Positions 6,590-16,055 are shown, counted from the first letter of the stretch. The stretch is DNA of 45,640 bases from Enterococcus_E cecorum_B (GCA_946499615.1 CAMMST010000016.1:1-45640), one strand, 5' to 3'. Numbers and translations: made by a program. The notes: generated by a model not told the origin, from the letters alone.

Positions 6590-7591
6590 ATGGATATTTA
6601 TTTAAAAGAAGCATATTTACATATTGTCGATCGTCAGGCGGGAGATCCAGTGTTATCGGAGTTACCCCTAGATTTAAGTAAAGATTATTTACGTGAATAT
6701 ATTGAAAAGAAAATCGCAAAAATGTATTCTCCCCAATCCAAAGCGGGTCAGATTGATTTAGCCAGTGACATCGGCCAAATTCTAGCTCAACAAACAGAAC
6801 TTAAAATGATGAGTCAGCAATTAGTTAATCTCTGGTATCAAATCTATCAACAAAGTGAGGAGGCTCCTTCTTGTGATATTATCGTAGCGAAATATGAGCT
6901 AGATACGACGCCTTATTTAGCTTTTTTGAAATTGAATTATTCGCAAGGTTATACGCATTTTCTAGATCAAACAGAAGAAGGTTTATACAATCAATTTATT
7001 TTGCACCAAGCGATTTTGCCAAATAAAACGCAAAAAGTCGATGAAGGCGTCATTATAAATTTGCTGAGCTTTGATTTTCAATTATTAGAGAAACGCTATC
7101 AGTTTTCAGGTGAGAAAAAGGCCTATTTCTCTACTGAATTTATTGCTCAAGTACCAAGCCTTTCTTTGGAGGAAAATGTCAAAGCAATTAAAAAAGTAGC
7201 CAGCAAAATTGGCAGTGAGTTTGCGGATGAAGATTATCAAGTTGTGGCAAAGGTCAAACAAGCAATCGTTGAATCCATTGATCAAAATGGTTATATTGAG
7301 CCAAAAGAAATTGCTGAATCAGTCTTTAAAGAAAACATTACTGCTCAGTTAGCCTTTCAAGAAAAGGTGGCCGAAAAAGGAGTCAGTGCCGCGGCGCCTT
7401 TAATTGCTAATGTGAAAGAGGTTAGCGAAAAGAAATATAATAAACAAAAGCTTAAACTATCAAACGGTATTGAAATGATTATACCAATGGATGTCTATCA
7501 AGATCCTAATTTACTGGAGTTTGTCAATCAGCCAGATGGCACGATTTCAGTGATGATTAAAAATGTAGAAGATATATCAACAAAATTATAG
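6590..7591 (+). CDS. Nucleoid-associated protein, NdpA/YejK (NA37) family
   Basis: This 333-residue protein begins MDIYLKEAYLHIVDRQAGDP. That opening, with the KDYLREYIEKKI segment and the central YTHFLDQ region, is characteristic of the Firmicutes branch of the 37-kDa nucleoid-associated family (YejK/NdpA). Members bind DNA or associate with the nucleoid, but the precise role in lactic acid bacteria is unknown. There is no signal peptide. AAAGG lies upstream of the ATG. It stands alone between the divergent hypothetical operon and the lysozyme-like gene 38 bp downstream, which may be cotranscribed. Family assignment is from sequence style; function is inferred from the family. Confidence 0.75.
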   Translation: MDIYLKEAYLHIVDRQAGDPVLSELPLDLSKDYLREYIEKKIAKMYSPQSKAGQIDLASDIGQILAQQTELKMMSQQLVNLWYQIYQQSEEAPSCDIIVAKYELDTTPYLAFLKLNYSQGYTHFLDQTEEGLYNQFILHQAILPNKTQKVDEGVIINLLSFDFQLLEKRYQFSGEKKAYFSTEFIAQVPSLSLEENVKAIKKVASKIGSEFADEDYQVVAKVKQAIVESIDQNGYIEPKEIAESVFKENITAQLAFQEKVAEKGVSAAAPLIANVKEVSEKKYNKQKLKLSNGIEMIIPMDVYQDPNLLEFVNQPDGTISVMIKNVEDISTKL

Positions 7592-7629
7592 TTGTATTTG
7601 GGAAATAAACGAAGCGAGCAATTAATACG

Positions 7630-8259
7630 ATGAAAAAAATAGTTAAAAAGTTCATGCTGCTTGTGCTTGTATCTTTCATTTTTTTAGGTGGATTTATCAT
7701 TTATCAACGCGTACAAGTGATTAAGCACGTGCGCACTTATCAAGGACTTGTCGCAAAAATTACCAAAGAAGCAGGAATTGAAAAATATCAATCGACCATT
7801 TTAGCGATAATGATGACTGAAAGTAAAGGAACTGGTCAGGATGTGATGCAAAGTTCTGAAAGTCTCACAAAACAAGTCGGACAATTAGAAAATCAGGAGC
7901 AAAGTATCAAACAAGGGACAAAGCATTTCAAAGAATTATTGGAGTATGCACAAGTTCGTGGTTGTGATTACTCTACGGTACTTCAGGCATACAATTATGG
8001 AATGGATTATATTGACTATGTGGCCAATCACGGCAAGCACCATACGCAAGAATTGGCAGAAAAATATTCAAAAGAGGTTTTGGCGCCAGCGTTAGGAAAT
8101 ACTGAGGGAAAACGTTATCGATATCTTCATATTTTTTCAATTTTTCACAATGGGGGGTATCTCTATCATAACGGTGGGAACTACTATTATGCCAAAATCG
8201 TCAAGTGGAACCAATATCAATATGAAAGTTATGAAAAAATAATTCATTTAATTGAGTGA
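7630..8259 (+). CDS. Membrane-anchored lysozyme-like protein (PvaA/CwlT-N type)
   Basis: This 209-residue protein has a basic N-terminus and one membrane helix (about residues 9-25) that acts as signal anchor, placing the rest outside the cell. The extracellular part matches the lysozyme-like fold seen in pneumococcal PvaA and the N-terminal domain of CwlT. MMTESKG supplies the likely catalytic Glu64, and there is a QAYNYGMDYIDY segment. Such enzymes cleave peptidoglycan glycan strands. It follows the NA37-family gene by 38 bp. No strong ribosome site is visible (only GAAGCGAG some distance upstream), so translation may be weak. Confidence 0.75.
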   Translation: MKKIVKKFMLLVLVSFIFLGGFIIYQRVQVIKHVRTYQGLVAKITKEAGIEKYQSTILAIMMTESKGTGQDVMQSSESLTKQVGQLENQEQSIKQGTKHFKELLEYAQVRGCDYSTVLQAYNYGMDYIDYVANHGKHHTQELAEKYSKEVLAPALGNTEGKRYRYLHIFSIFHNGGYLYHNGGNYYYAKIVKWNQYQYESYEKIIHLIE

Positions 8260-8264
8260 ATTGC

Positions 8265-8293
8265 TTGAAAAATAGCAAAAACGCGCTTATAAT
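8265..8293 (+). promoter_or_regulatory. Sigma-A promoter of the dnaG-rpoD operon
   Basis: TTGAAA (8265-8270), a 17-bp spacer and a perfect TATAAT (8288-8293). Start predicted near 8300, giving a 5' leader of about 260 nt before dnaG. Confidence 0.75.
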
Positions 8294-8352
8294 GAATAGC
8301 ATGGTATATTGTCTAGATTTTGAAAATGAAATCATATGAAAGTGACACCAAC

Positions 8353-8420
8353 TTGTCTAAGATGACAAATTCGCGTCCTAGTACAAATTTGAGAAAAATT
8401 TCGTCTAGGGCGTGATTTTT
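8353..8420 (+). promoter_or_regulatory. Structured leader of dnaG, possible attenuator
   Basis: The interval 8260-8561 holds no gene. Its leader contains TTGTC/GACAA (8353-8357/8364-8368), then a 10-bp stem CGCGTCCTAG (8372-8381) / CTAGGGCGTG (8405-8414) with an inner AAATTT/AAATTT stem, followed by ATTTTTA. The last hairpin looks like an intrinsic terminator placed between promoter and gene. It could be an attenuator or simply a weak terminator for the upstream gene. Confidence 0.45.
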
Positions 8421-8561
8421 ATGAGATTTAGATTCTAGGTTAATGAAAATTCATGGTAGGTTTAGCGCATTTTTTATCATTTATTCGTACATATTTGGCG
8501 TATTTCCTTCTCGTGAGACCTAATCATTAGCAATCTACAAATAATGATTGAAGGTGACGAA

Positions 8562-10412
8562 ATGGCAAGAATACCACAGCAAGTTATCGATGAAATTCGT
8601 GAAAAAACGGATATTGTAAACATTATTGGGCAATATGTTCAGTTAAAAAAAGCCGGGAAAAACTACTCAGGCTTATGTCCTTTTCACGAAGAGCATACTC
8701 CTTCTTTTTCTGTAGCAGGTGACCGTCAGTTTTATTACTGTTTTGGTTGTGGACGTGGCGGAAACGTTTTTAATTTTATTCAAGAATTAGAAGGTGTTAG
8801 TTTTCAAGAAGCGGTTGTAAGGGTAGCTGAAATGGAAGGAATTCCGTTAAGTAGCCAGTATATGACTGCATCAAAGCAAGTCGGTCATAATAAAAATGAT
8901 TCCTTATATCAAATGAACCAACAAGCTTGCGAAGTCTATCAACATATTTTGAAAAATACCCAAATTGGCCAAGCAGCTCGAAATTATCTAGAAAAAAGGC
9001 AGTTGGATAGTGAATTATTAGAAGAATTTCAAATTGGATTTGCTCCAGATCGTCGGGATTTCTTGGTTAAAGTTTTTGAGCAAAGAGGTTATACCAAAGA
9101 GCAGATGGCCGCTTCAGGTCTTTTTGTACAGCTTGAAAATGGTAACTTTATGGATCGTTTTTATTCGCGTGTCATGTTTCCAATTCAAGATGAACATGGC
9201 CGAATCATTGCTTTTTCTGGCCGCTATTTACCAACAGATAATGAGGCCGATGATAAGCGTCAACCTAAGTATTTGAATAGTCCTGAAGGCGAGATATTTA
9301 ATAAGCGTGAAGTGCTATTTAATTTACATCGAGCAAAGGGTACCATGCGTAAAAATCAGGAAGCCTATTTATTTGAAGGCTTTATGGATGTGATTGCAGC
9401 GTATAAAAGTGGCATTCCCAATGGTTTGGCATCAATGGGTACTAGTTTAACTGAACAACAAATTCGACGTATTGATAAATTAGTCCATCAGGTCGTTCTT
9501 TGCTATGATGGCGATCAGGCTGGGCAACATGCGATTTATCGTGCCATTTCTCTGTTTGAAGAACAAAGTCAGTTAAAAATGTCCATTGTCAGCCTACCTG
9601 AACGTTTGGACCCAGATGAGTACGTCAAAAAATATGGAGCGGAATCTTTTGTGCAATTAGCGCAACATTCACGGCAATCAGTTTTTCAATTTATGATGCA
9701 ATACAAAAGAGCTGGTAGGAATTTAGAAAATGATCAAGAGCAAATTGCCTATTTAAATGAATTGTTAATTGAGTTGAAAAAAGTCGATTCAGTGATTGAA
9801 CAGGATAAATATTTAAATCAGTTAGCACTCGAATTTAATGTTAGTCGCGATGCCTTACAGCAACAACTGTCTCAGATTCAATTACCTAGCCCTGTTGCAA
9901 CGGTACAGTATGATTTACCAGTCGAACCTGACGCATCCGTTGCGCAAATGCCAAAGATTTCGGTTCAAGTAGTTGTGAAAAAAACACAATTACAAAAAGC
10001 ACAAGAACTCTTGCTTTACCGACTGTTCAATGATCCTAGTCTAAATAAACGTTTAAAAGCCGATGAAGTATTTTTTATTGATGAGATTTATCAAGAAATA
10101 TATGTCTTATTTGATAGTATTCTTGAAGGGCAGGATTCATTTACAATCCAACAATTTTTGGATGGTTTGCAGGAAAATCATTTGCGCGGAAAAGTTGTTG
10201 AAATTGCCAGTATGAATGTTCCTAAAGAGATGAGTGACCAAGAATGGCATGATGTTATCACACTAATTAAGAAACATCGCATTCAAGAACTACTGATTAC
10301 CAAGAAAAATGAACAGCAATTAGCTAGACAACAGCATCAAACAGATTTAGAATTAAAGCTAGCTGTTGAGATTATTCAATTAACGAAACAATTGAAACAA
10401 ATGAGTCAATAG
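8562..10412 (+). CDS. dnaG: DNA primase
   Basis: DnaG makes RNA primers for replication at the fork, working with the DnaB-type helicase. The 616-residue protein has the N-terminal CHC2 zinc ribbon (Cys39, His42, Cys60, Cys63), the primase catalytic core with TOPRIM motifs (LFEGFMDVIAAYKSG and VLCYDGDQAG) and a helicase-interacting C-terminal region. The start is the ATG at 8562, with GAAGGTG five bases upstream; an ATG at 8544 in frame has no ribosome site. It is first in the macromolecular synthesis operon, with rpoD 18 bp downstream. Confidence 0.97.
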   Translation: MARIPQQVIDEIREKTDIVNIIGQYVQLKKAGKNYSGLCPFHEEHTPSFSVAGDRQFYYCFGCGRGGNVFNFIQELEGVSFQEAVVRVAEMEGIPLSSQYMTASKQVGHNKNDSLYQMNQQACEVYQHILKNTQIGQAARNYLEKRQLDSELLEEFQIGFAPDRRDFLVKVFEQRGYTKEQMAASGLFVQLENGNFMDRFYSRVMFPIQDEHGRIIAFSGRYLPTDNEADDKRQPKYLNSPEGEIFNKREVLFNLHRAKGTMRKNQEAYLFEGFMDVIAAYKSGIPNGLASMGTSLTEQQIRRIDKLVHQVVLCYDGDQAGQHAIYRAISLFEEQSQLKMSIVSLPERLDPDEYVKKYGAESFVQLAQHSRQSVFQFMMQYKRAGRNLENDQEQIAYLNELLIELKKVDSVIEQDKYLNQLALEFNVSRDALQQQLSQIQLPSPVATVQYDLPVEPDASVAQMPKISVQVVVKKTQLQKAQELLLYRLFNDPSLNKRLKADEVFFIDEIYQEIYVLFDSILEGQDSFTIQQFLDGLQENHLRGKVVEIASMNVPKEMSDQEWHDVITLIKKHRIQELLITKKNEQQLARQQHQTDLELKLAVEIIQLTKQLKQMSQ

Positions 10413-10430
10413 ATGAAAGGGGACTTCTCA

Positions 10431-11543
10431 ATGTCTGAAAAACCACAAAAATCATATGAACAAGCCGTTGACCAATTTATTCGTGAAAATCGCTATAAAG
10501 GTCAAGTTTTATATGATGACTTATCAAACCAATTAGTCGTACCTTATTCTTTGGATGCTGATGCGATGGATCAATTAATTCAAAAAGTGGAAGATTCTGG
10601 AATAAGTGTAGTCGATGAAAATGGCGAACCATCTATTCACTCACTAAAAAGCAATCAAAAACATGCAGAAGAAGAGGAAGTAGATGATCGTGATTTATCT
10701 GCACCTACAGGGGTAAAAATCAATGACCCTGTAAGAATGTATTTAAAGGAAATCGGTCGTGTACCGTTACTAACAGCGGATGAAGAAGTTTCCTTAGCCT
10801 TGAAGATTGAACAAGGAGATCAAGAAGCAAAACAACGTCTAGCTGAAGCCAACTTACGATTAGTGGTAAGTATTGCTAAACGCTATGTAGGACGTGGCAT
10901 GCAGTTCCTTGATTTAATACAAGAAGGTAATATGGGCTTAATGAAAGCTGTTGAAAAATTTGATTATCGTAAAGGGTTTAAATTTTCAACTTATGCTACT
11001 TGGTGGATTCGTCAAGCAATTACGCGGGCGATTGCTGACCAAGCGAGAACTATCCGTATTCCAGTGCATATGGTTGAAACAATTAATAAATTAATTCGTA
11101 TCCAACGTCAATTGTTACAAGAATTAGGTAAAGAACCTACGCCAGAACAAATTGCCGAAAAAATGGAAATGCCAACAGAAAAAGTACGTGAAATTCTAAA
11201 AATTGCGCAAGAGCCAGTCTCATTGGAAACGCCAATTGGTGAAGAAGATGACTCGCATTTAGGTGACTTTATTGAAGACCAAGAAGCCACTTCGCCAGCT
11301 GAACATGCAGCATATGAACTTTTAAAAGAGCAATTGGAAGATGTACTTGATACGTTGACTGATCGCGAAGAAAATGTTTTACGTTTACGCTTTGGGATTG
11401 ATGACGGTCGTACACGTACCCTCGAAGAAGTTGGCAAAGTATTTGGGGTAACGCGTGAACGTATTCGCCAAATTGAAGCAAAAGCCTTACGTAAATTACG
11501 CCATCCTTCACGTTCAAAACAATTGAAAGATTTCTTAGAATAA
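10431..11543 (+). CDS. rpoD: RNA polymerase primary sigma factor
   Basis: Housekeeping sigma-70 (SigA) of 370 residues. Visible parts are region 1.1 (about 1-75), region 1.2 (NDPVRMYLKEIGRVPLL), region 2 with the core-binding and -10-recognition helices (ANLRLVVSIAKRYVGRG, then FKFSTYATWWIRQAITRAI), region 3 and the region 4 helix-turn-helix (LEEVGKVFGVTRERIRQIE) that contacts the -35 box. I chose ATG 10431 because AAAGGGG lies eight bases upstream; an in-frame ATG directly after the dnaG stop (10413) has no such site. It is cotranscribed with dnaG and ends at a strong terminator. Confidence 0.97.
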   Translation: MSEKPQKSYEQAVDQFIRENRYKGQVLYDDLSNQLVVPYSLDADAMDQLIQKVEDSGISVVDENGEPSIHSLKSNQKHAEEEEVDDRDLSAPTGVKINDPVRMYLKEIGRVPLLTADEEVSLALKIEQGDQEAKQRLAEANLRLVVSIAKRYVGRGMQFLDLIQEGNMGLMKAVEKFDYRKGFKFSTYATWWIRQAITRAIADQARTIRIPVHMVETINKLIRIQRQLLQELGKEPTPEQIAEKMEMPTEKVREILKIAQEPVSLETPIGEEDDSHLGDFIEDQEATSPAEHAAYELLKEQLEDVLDTLTDREENVLRLRFGIDDGRTRTLEEVGKVFGVTRERIRQIEAKALRKLRHPSRSKQLKDFLE

Positions 11544-11548
11544 TATTT

Positions 11549-11591
11549 AAGGACTTACCATTTCCTTTATTGTTGGAAGGTAAGTCCTTTT
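11549..11591 (+). terminator. Terminator of dnaG-rpoD
   Basis: AAGGACTTACC (11549-11559) pairs with GGTAAGTCCTT (11579-11589), followed by T. Confidence 0.8.
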
Positions 11592-11743
11592 GATTTGACG
11601 TATTTTTAATCAATTTGAAATATAATTTTTTATAAAATGCATTGGTTTTTACTTATAAGTTGTGATAAATTAAAGAGTGAAAGTTTAAAAAAAGGTATCA
11701 TTTTGTACCAGAAAATGATTTTATAAAATAAGGAGCGATTTTT

Positions 11744-13591
11744 TTGATTCATCGATGTCCAAGCTGTGGCTATGAACCGGTTGATCAATCACTTATCTGC
11801 CCAAATTGTGGTGCAGAAATAGTCGAAAATGTCACCGAAAAACTACAGCATGAAGAAGAAACCTTGCAAACGGATTTATCTTCAGGTGAAAATAAAGTGG
11901 ATGATTCTACCGTAGAAGTGCTTGCGTTTGCGGATACGGATGAAGTAAATGATGATATTGTCTGGTCTGACTTACAAGAACAACCCATCGGAGAAGTTAT
12001 GAAAGAGTTAGCTAAAGAGCATGATGTGCCTTTGTCAGAAGCTGATTTAGCAACACTAGAGTCCTCTTCTCAAGAGAATACTGAAGATAATCAAACAACG
12101 CAATTAGCTGATTTTGTTCAAGAACAACAAGAAAAGCAAAAAGAAGCTGAGAATGCTGCCCTTGAAGAAAATCCAATTTTAGCGAACTATATTGAAATGC
12201 ATAATGCGCAAAAAGAAGCCCAACGTTTGGCACAACAAGCCGAAAAACAACAGAGTGAGTCAAATGTAGAAGACACTGAAAATGTAGATGTAAAAGATGA
12301 TAGCAATCGGTCATCAGATACAGAGACATTAGAAGATGAGGTCACTGAAGCAGAAAAAAATGTATATGCGGCTGCAAGTAATCACATCGCACAAGATTCA
12401 GTGGATGGGCAAGAAGTAGCAGATGAACCAGTCAAATCTTCTAAAAAGTGGCGTAATTTAGCATTGGCGGGTGCGGCACTTTTAGTCGTTGGTGGTGGTT
12501 TTTATTACGCCCATGTTCAACGTCAAGATGACAAAAAAACAGAAGTAACCCAAAAAGCGGCTAATCAGTTAAGCGAATTATCGACGAAAGTAACGCAATT
12601 ATTTACCACCAATAAAGTTGAATTTCTAAAGGCTACAGTCACACTTGAGCAAATAGATGATTTAAGCAAACAATTGGAAAAGTATAAAGGTGAAAAAGGG
12701 TATAGCAAATTACATCAACAGTTAACCAGTGCAAAACAACAATTACAAAAAGTATCTGAAGTCAATGGGTACTTTACTTCGCCAATGATTGAAAATGGTC
12801 AGCTTAACCAACAAGCTACTTTAGATTATTCACAAAAATTTGCTGCTAAAGCGATTGCCAATCCAAAAGAATCCTATGAGAAATTAGTAAACCAAGCAGT
12901 GGCAATTGGTCAAAAAGCCTATGATCAATATGAAAAAGCCCAGTCTGCTACGAAAGAATTAATGGATGGCTATAAGAATCAATTATTAGCAAGTTCAGTT
13001 ACTAGAGAAAAATACCAAAATGCGAAAAAATTGGTCGATCAGTTAGCGAAAAGTGAGCAAAAAGAAGCACTTAGCAAGCAGTTAGCAACAATTGATCGAG
13101 CGTTAAGCAAAAAAGAACAAGAAGAAAAACAAGCAAAAGCAGCTAATACTGAAACTACTAGTCAATCAGAAGCGCCGGCAGCTAAACCTGTGGAAACGAA
13201 TCCTGTAAATACACAGCCAATTTATACGACTAGAACAAGTGAGCAAAGTGACATATTATCGCCAAAAAGTGTCCATCAAGGGGATAACCAACCTTTAATC
13301 TCGAGTCGTCTTTCTGATTTACAAGATGTGAACAATCAAGCTTGGCAGTGGAATCCAGAGGTTAAAAATCAAGTCTTACAAGCTTGCTTATCTCGTGGCT
13401 ATATTGTCGATGGCGGCTATGTGTTAGAACGTGCGCGCATCGAAAACCAAGAAGGCTACTATCATTTATATGCAGTGGCTCCTAGTCAAAGATTTAGCTA
13501 TGCAAGTGCCGATAATCCAGTCTATGTTGTGACGATTAATGATAAAACTGGATTTTATAAAGGAAATGGAAATGACCACACGATTCGCTAG
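11744..13591 (+). CDS. mapZ: MapZ-like division-site positioning protein with zinc ribbon
   Basis: The 615-residue protein opens with a zinc ribbon (Cys5, Cys8, Cys19, Cys22), then a long acidic, Gln-rich cytoplasmic region. A single membrane helix (about 239-256) is followed by an extracellular helical region rich in Lys/Gln (about 265-460), a Ser/Thr/Pro-rich linker and a C-terminal globular domain (about 520-615, with AWQWNPEVKNQV and GYYHLYAV). This topology matches MapZ/LocZ, which marks the division site in streptococci and enterococci and binds peptidoglycan with its C-terminus. TTG start with AGGAG (11731-11735) eight bases upstream. It follows rpoD but has its own transcript. The 11592-11743 gap shows no clear promoter. 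MapZ is the best call; a generic zinc-ribbon envelope protein is the alternative. Confidence 0.7.
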   Translation: MIHRCPSCGYEPVDQSLICPNCGAEIVENVTEKLQHEEETLQTDLSSGENKVDDSTVEVLAFADTDEVNDDIVWSDLQEQPIGEVMKELAKEHDVPLSEADLATLESSSQENTEDNQTTQLADFVQEQQEKQKEAENAALEENPILANYIEMHNAQKEAQRLAQQAEKQQSESNVEDTENVDVKDDSNRSSDTETLEDEVTEAEKNVYAAASNHIAQDSVDGQEVADEPVKSSKKWRNLALAGAALLVVGGGFYYAHVQRQDDKKTEVTQKAANQLSELSTKVTQLFTTNKVEFLKATVTLEQIDDLSKQLEKYKGEKGYSKLHQQLTSAKQQLQKVSEVNGYFTSPMIENGQLNQQATLDYSQKFAAKAIANPKESYEKLVNQAVAIGQKAYDQYEKAQSATKELMDGYKNQLLASSVTREKYQNAKKLVDQLAKSEQKEALSKQLATIDRALSKKEQEEKQAKAANTETTSQSEAPAAKPVETNPVNTQPIYTTRTSEQSDILSPKSVHQGDNQPLISSRLSDLQDVNNQAWQWNPEVKNQVLQACLSRGYIVDGGYVLERARIENQEGYYHLYAVAPSQRFSYASADNPVYVVTINDKTGFYKGNGNDHTIR

Positions 13592-13611
13592 TCGTGATCA
13601 ATAATTTCATA

Positions 13612-13640
13612 TTGCCAGAACTCTCTTTTTTCGATATGAT
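13612..13640 (+). promoter_or_regulatory. Promoter of azlCD
   Basis: TTGCCA (13612-13617), a 17-bp spacer and TATGAT (13635-13640). Start near 13647, about 26 bases before azlC. Confidence 0.65.
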
Positions 13641-13672
13641 AAGAACATCATATTTGAAAAAGGGAGTTTTTT

Positions 13673-14371
13673 ATGCAGTCAGGTTTAACATTTAGACAAG
13701 GTGTGAAAGATTGTTTACCTACTGTACTAGGTTATATTGGTATTGGTTTTGCCATGGGAGTGGTAGGCAAAGGTGTCGGTTTATCAGTGATACAAGTAGC
13801 AATGATGTCGATTCTGGTCTATGCTGGTAGTGCTCAATTTATTATTTGTGGTCTGTTAGCTTTAAATGCGCCAATATCTAGTATCGTATTAACTGTCTTT
13901 ATGGTTAATTTCCGTCATTTTTTGATGAGTTTATCCATAGCCCAACATTTTAAACAAGTAAATTTATTCAATCGCATCGGTTTAGGAACGTTATTAACAG
14001 ATGAATCCTATGGTGTCTTAACGGTCGAATTATTAAAAAATAAAAGTGTGACGAGTCAATGGCTGCACGGACTGAATCTAACGGCCTATCTGAGTTGGAT
14101 TTTTGCGACGATGGCAGGGGCATTATTTGGTGGTTTTATCCATAATCCTGAAACATTTGGTTTAGATTTTGCACTCGTTGCGATGTTTTTAGGTTTATTT
14201 TTATTCCAAGTAGAACGACCATTCAAGCAAAAAACAATCCAAACAAGTATTTTGCTTTTAAGTATATTTTGCTCATTAATCATCTTGATGCGCTTTTTCT
14301 CAGCTGAGGTGGCTGTATTAGCTTCTACATTAATTGGTTGCTTTGTGGGGGTGATGTTGCATGAGTCTTGA
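13673..14371 (+). CDS. azlC: Branched-chain amino acid exporter, large subunit AzlC
   Basis: A 232-residue polytopic membrane protein of the AzlC family, with the diagnostic LPTVLGYIGIGFAMGV and VYAGSAQFI segments and several hydrophobic helices. Together with AzlD it exports branched-chain amino acids or their analogues through the cytoplasmic membrane. AAAAGGGAG precedes the ATG. The end overlaps azlD by 11 bases, indicating coupled translation. The genome also carries an ilv biosynthetic operon (30232-36429), so export would fit overflow control. Confidence 0.9.
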   Translation: MQSGLTFRQGVKDCLPTVLGYIGIGFAMGVVGKGVGLSVIQVAMMSILVYAGSAQFIICGLLALNAPISSIVLTVFMVNFRHFLMSLSIAQHFKQVNLFNRIGLGTLLTDESYGVLTVELLKNKSVTSQWLHGLNLTAYLSWIFATMAGALFGGFIHNPETFGLDFALVAMFLGLFLFQVERPFKQKTIQTSILLLSIFCSLIILMRFFSAEVAVLASTLIGCFVGVMLHES

Positions 14372-14681
14372 TTTTCTAGTACTGATGGCTTTATGCGGCT
14401 TAGTCACTTGGCTACCAAGAATTTTGCCATTTGTATTTTCTAATAAAATTCATTTTCCTAAAAAGATAGAACTTTTTATGAGTTATTTACCTTTAAGTAT
14501 TTTGGCCGCCCTTTTCTTCCAAAGTTTGTTTACCTTTCATGAAAATCACTGGCCAGAGTTGAAAATTCCTGAATTGATTGCTTGTATTCCCACGCTTTTT
14601 GTAGGATACTATAGTAAGGATTTAATGAAAATTGTCGTGACGGGTATTATATCGATTGCTTTGATCAGATTATTTTTATAA
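14361..14681 (+). CDS. azlD: Branched-chain amino acid exporter, small subunit AzlD
   Basis: A 106-residue membrane protein of the AzlD family, the obligate partner of AzlC. WLPRILPFVF near residue 18 and the short helices that follow are typical. It starts inside the azlC 3' end (11-base overlap) with GGGGGTGATG near the start as ribosome site. No terminator separates it from cvfB, 10 bp downstream, so the three genes may form one transcript. Confidence 0.88.
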   Translation: MSLDFLVLMALCGLVTWLPRILPFVFSNKIHFPKKIELFMSYLPLSILAALFFQSLFTFHENHWPELKIPELIACIPTLFVGYYSKDLMKIVVTGIISIALIRLFL

Positions 14682-14691
14682 AGGAGAATTT

Positions 14692-15543
14692 ATGAATCAT
14701 TTATTAGCAACTATTATCAGCGGTTTAGTTATTGATGAAAATGAAAATTATTATTTCGTTCAAAAAGAGGGTCAAACTTTTCGCTTACATAAAAATGAAG
14801 TACAAACCTCTCTAGGTCAGATGGTAGAAGGGTTTACTTATGTGAATCAAAAACAACAATTAGCGATGACGACTAAGATTCCTAAGGTACGTCAAGGTCA
14901 TTATGCCTTTAGCAAAGTGACTGAAGTGCGTAAAGACTTAGGTGTATTTTTAGATATTGGTTTACCAGATAAAGAGGTGGTACTATCCTTAGATGAATTA
15001 CCAACTTTAACTAATCTTTGGCCAAAAGTAGAAGATGAACTCTTAATTGGTTTACGTATTGATGATAAAGATCGTATTTGGGCAACTTTGGCTGATGAAA
15101 AAATCTTTAAAGCCATGAGCAGAAAAGCGACTGAGCAAATGCATAACCAAGATGTGAAAGCACGGGTTTATCGTCTAAAAATGGCCGGTACCTATGTATT
15201 AACACAAGATTATTATTTAGGTTTTATTCATCCAAGTGAACGCTATGCTGAACCTCGCTTAGGAGAATTAGTCGATGCAAGGGTCATTGGTTTACGTGAA
15301 GATGGGGTCTTGTATTTATCAATGAAGCCAAGAAGTTATGAAGCCATTTCTGATGATGCCCAAATGATTTTAGCTTATCTAAACCAATCTGCGACGAAAT
15401 CTATGCCTTATACAGATAAGAGTTCACCAGAAGAAATTAAACAATTATTTGGTATTAGTAAGGGTCAATTTAAGCGTGCATTAGGTCATTTGATGAAACA
15501 AAAATTAATTGAACAAGTTGACGGCAAGACAAATCTACTATAA
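14692..15543 (+). CDS. cvfB: S1-domain RNA-binding protein CvfB
   Basis: A 283-residue member of the CvfB/YitL family. Three tandem OB-fold/S1-like modules are followed by a C-terminal winged-helix region (SSPEEIKQLFGISKGQFKRALGHLMKQKLIE). CvfB binds RNA and affects virulence-factor expression in staphylococci; its role in lactic acid bacteria is less clear. AAAGGAG sits just before the ATG. It lies 10 bp after azlD. Confidence 0.88.
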   Translation: MNHLLATIISGLVIDENENYYFVQKEGQTFRLHKNEVQTSLGQMVEGFTYVNQKQQLAMTTKIPKVRQGHYAFSKVTEVRKDLGVFLDIGLPDKEVVLSLDELPTLTNLWPKVEDELLIGLRIDDKDRIWATLADEKIFKAMSRKATEQMHNQDVKARVYRLKMAGTYVLTQDYYLGFIHPSERYAEPRLGELVDARVIGLREDGVLYLSMKPRSYEAISDDAQMILAYLNQSATKSMPYTDKSSPEEIKQLFGISKGQFKRALGHLMKQKLIEQVDGKTNLL

Positions 15544-15587
15544 AATTTTTATTGAGCATTTTGTGTAAATGGTAGGGGGTACATGTC

Positions 15588-16055
15588 ATGAATACAATGG
15601 CAACCTTAAATAAAATAAAGAAAATGTTGCATGATGCGGGCTTTAAATTAACACCCCAGCGTGAGGCAACGTTATTAGTTTTGCTTGAAAATGAGAAAGA
15701 TCATCTCTCAGCAGAAGAAATCTACTTTTTTGTCAAACGTAAAAATCCTGATATTGGATTAGCTACTGTATATCGTACGTTAGAAATTTTAACGGAATTA
15801 AAAGTGGTGGACAAAGTTAGCTTTAATGATGGTGTCGCACGTTATGATTTGAGAAAAGAAGGTGCCAAACGTTTCCATCATCATCTTCTTTGCTTGGAAT
15901 GTGGTAATATTGAAGAGATTGAAGAGGACCTATTAGGAAGCGTTGAGAAAGTTGTGGAAAAAAGATATCATTTTCTAGTAAAAGATCATCGCTTAACTTT
16001 TCATGGCATCTGTAAAAACTGTCAAGAAAAACATCAATTGGAAGGGAGAAGTTAG
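15588..16055 (+). CDS. fur: Ferric uptake regulator family repressor
   Basis: A 155-residue Fur-family metal-dependent repressor. It has an N-terminal winged helix (LTPQREATLLVLLEN and LATVYRTLEIL), then a dimer/metal domain with HHHLLCLECG (Cys102, Cys105) and a second CxxC (Cys142, Cys145) that together form the structural zinc site. The His cluster points to Fur or a close paralogue (Zur/PerR are alternatives). Its position just before xerD-scpA-scpB-rluB matches Firmicutes synteny for fur. A second ATG three codons in is possible; GGGGG lies upstream of both. Confidence 0.88.
   Translation: MNTMATLNKIKKMLHDAGFKLTPQREATLLVLLENEKDHLSAEEIYFFVKRKNPDIGLATVYRTLEILTELKVVDKVSFNDGVARYDLRKEGAKRFHHHLLCLECGNIEEIEEDLLGSVEKVVEKRYHFLVKDHRLTFHGICKNCQEKHQLEGRS

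Noticed and set aside
11108..11437. Ser/Arg-rich minus-strand frame opposite rpoD
   Set aside because: It is the antisense of conserved sigma regions 3-4 and has no start signals.
13577..13594. CACGA/TCGTG hairpin at the end of the MapZ-like gene
   Set aside because: The stem is only five bases and no T run follows, so it is not a convincing terminator.
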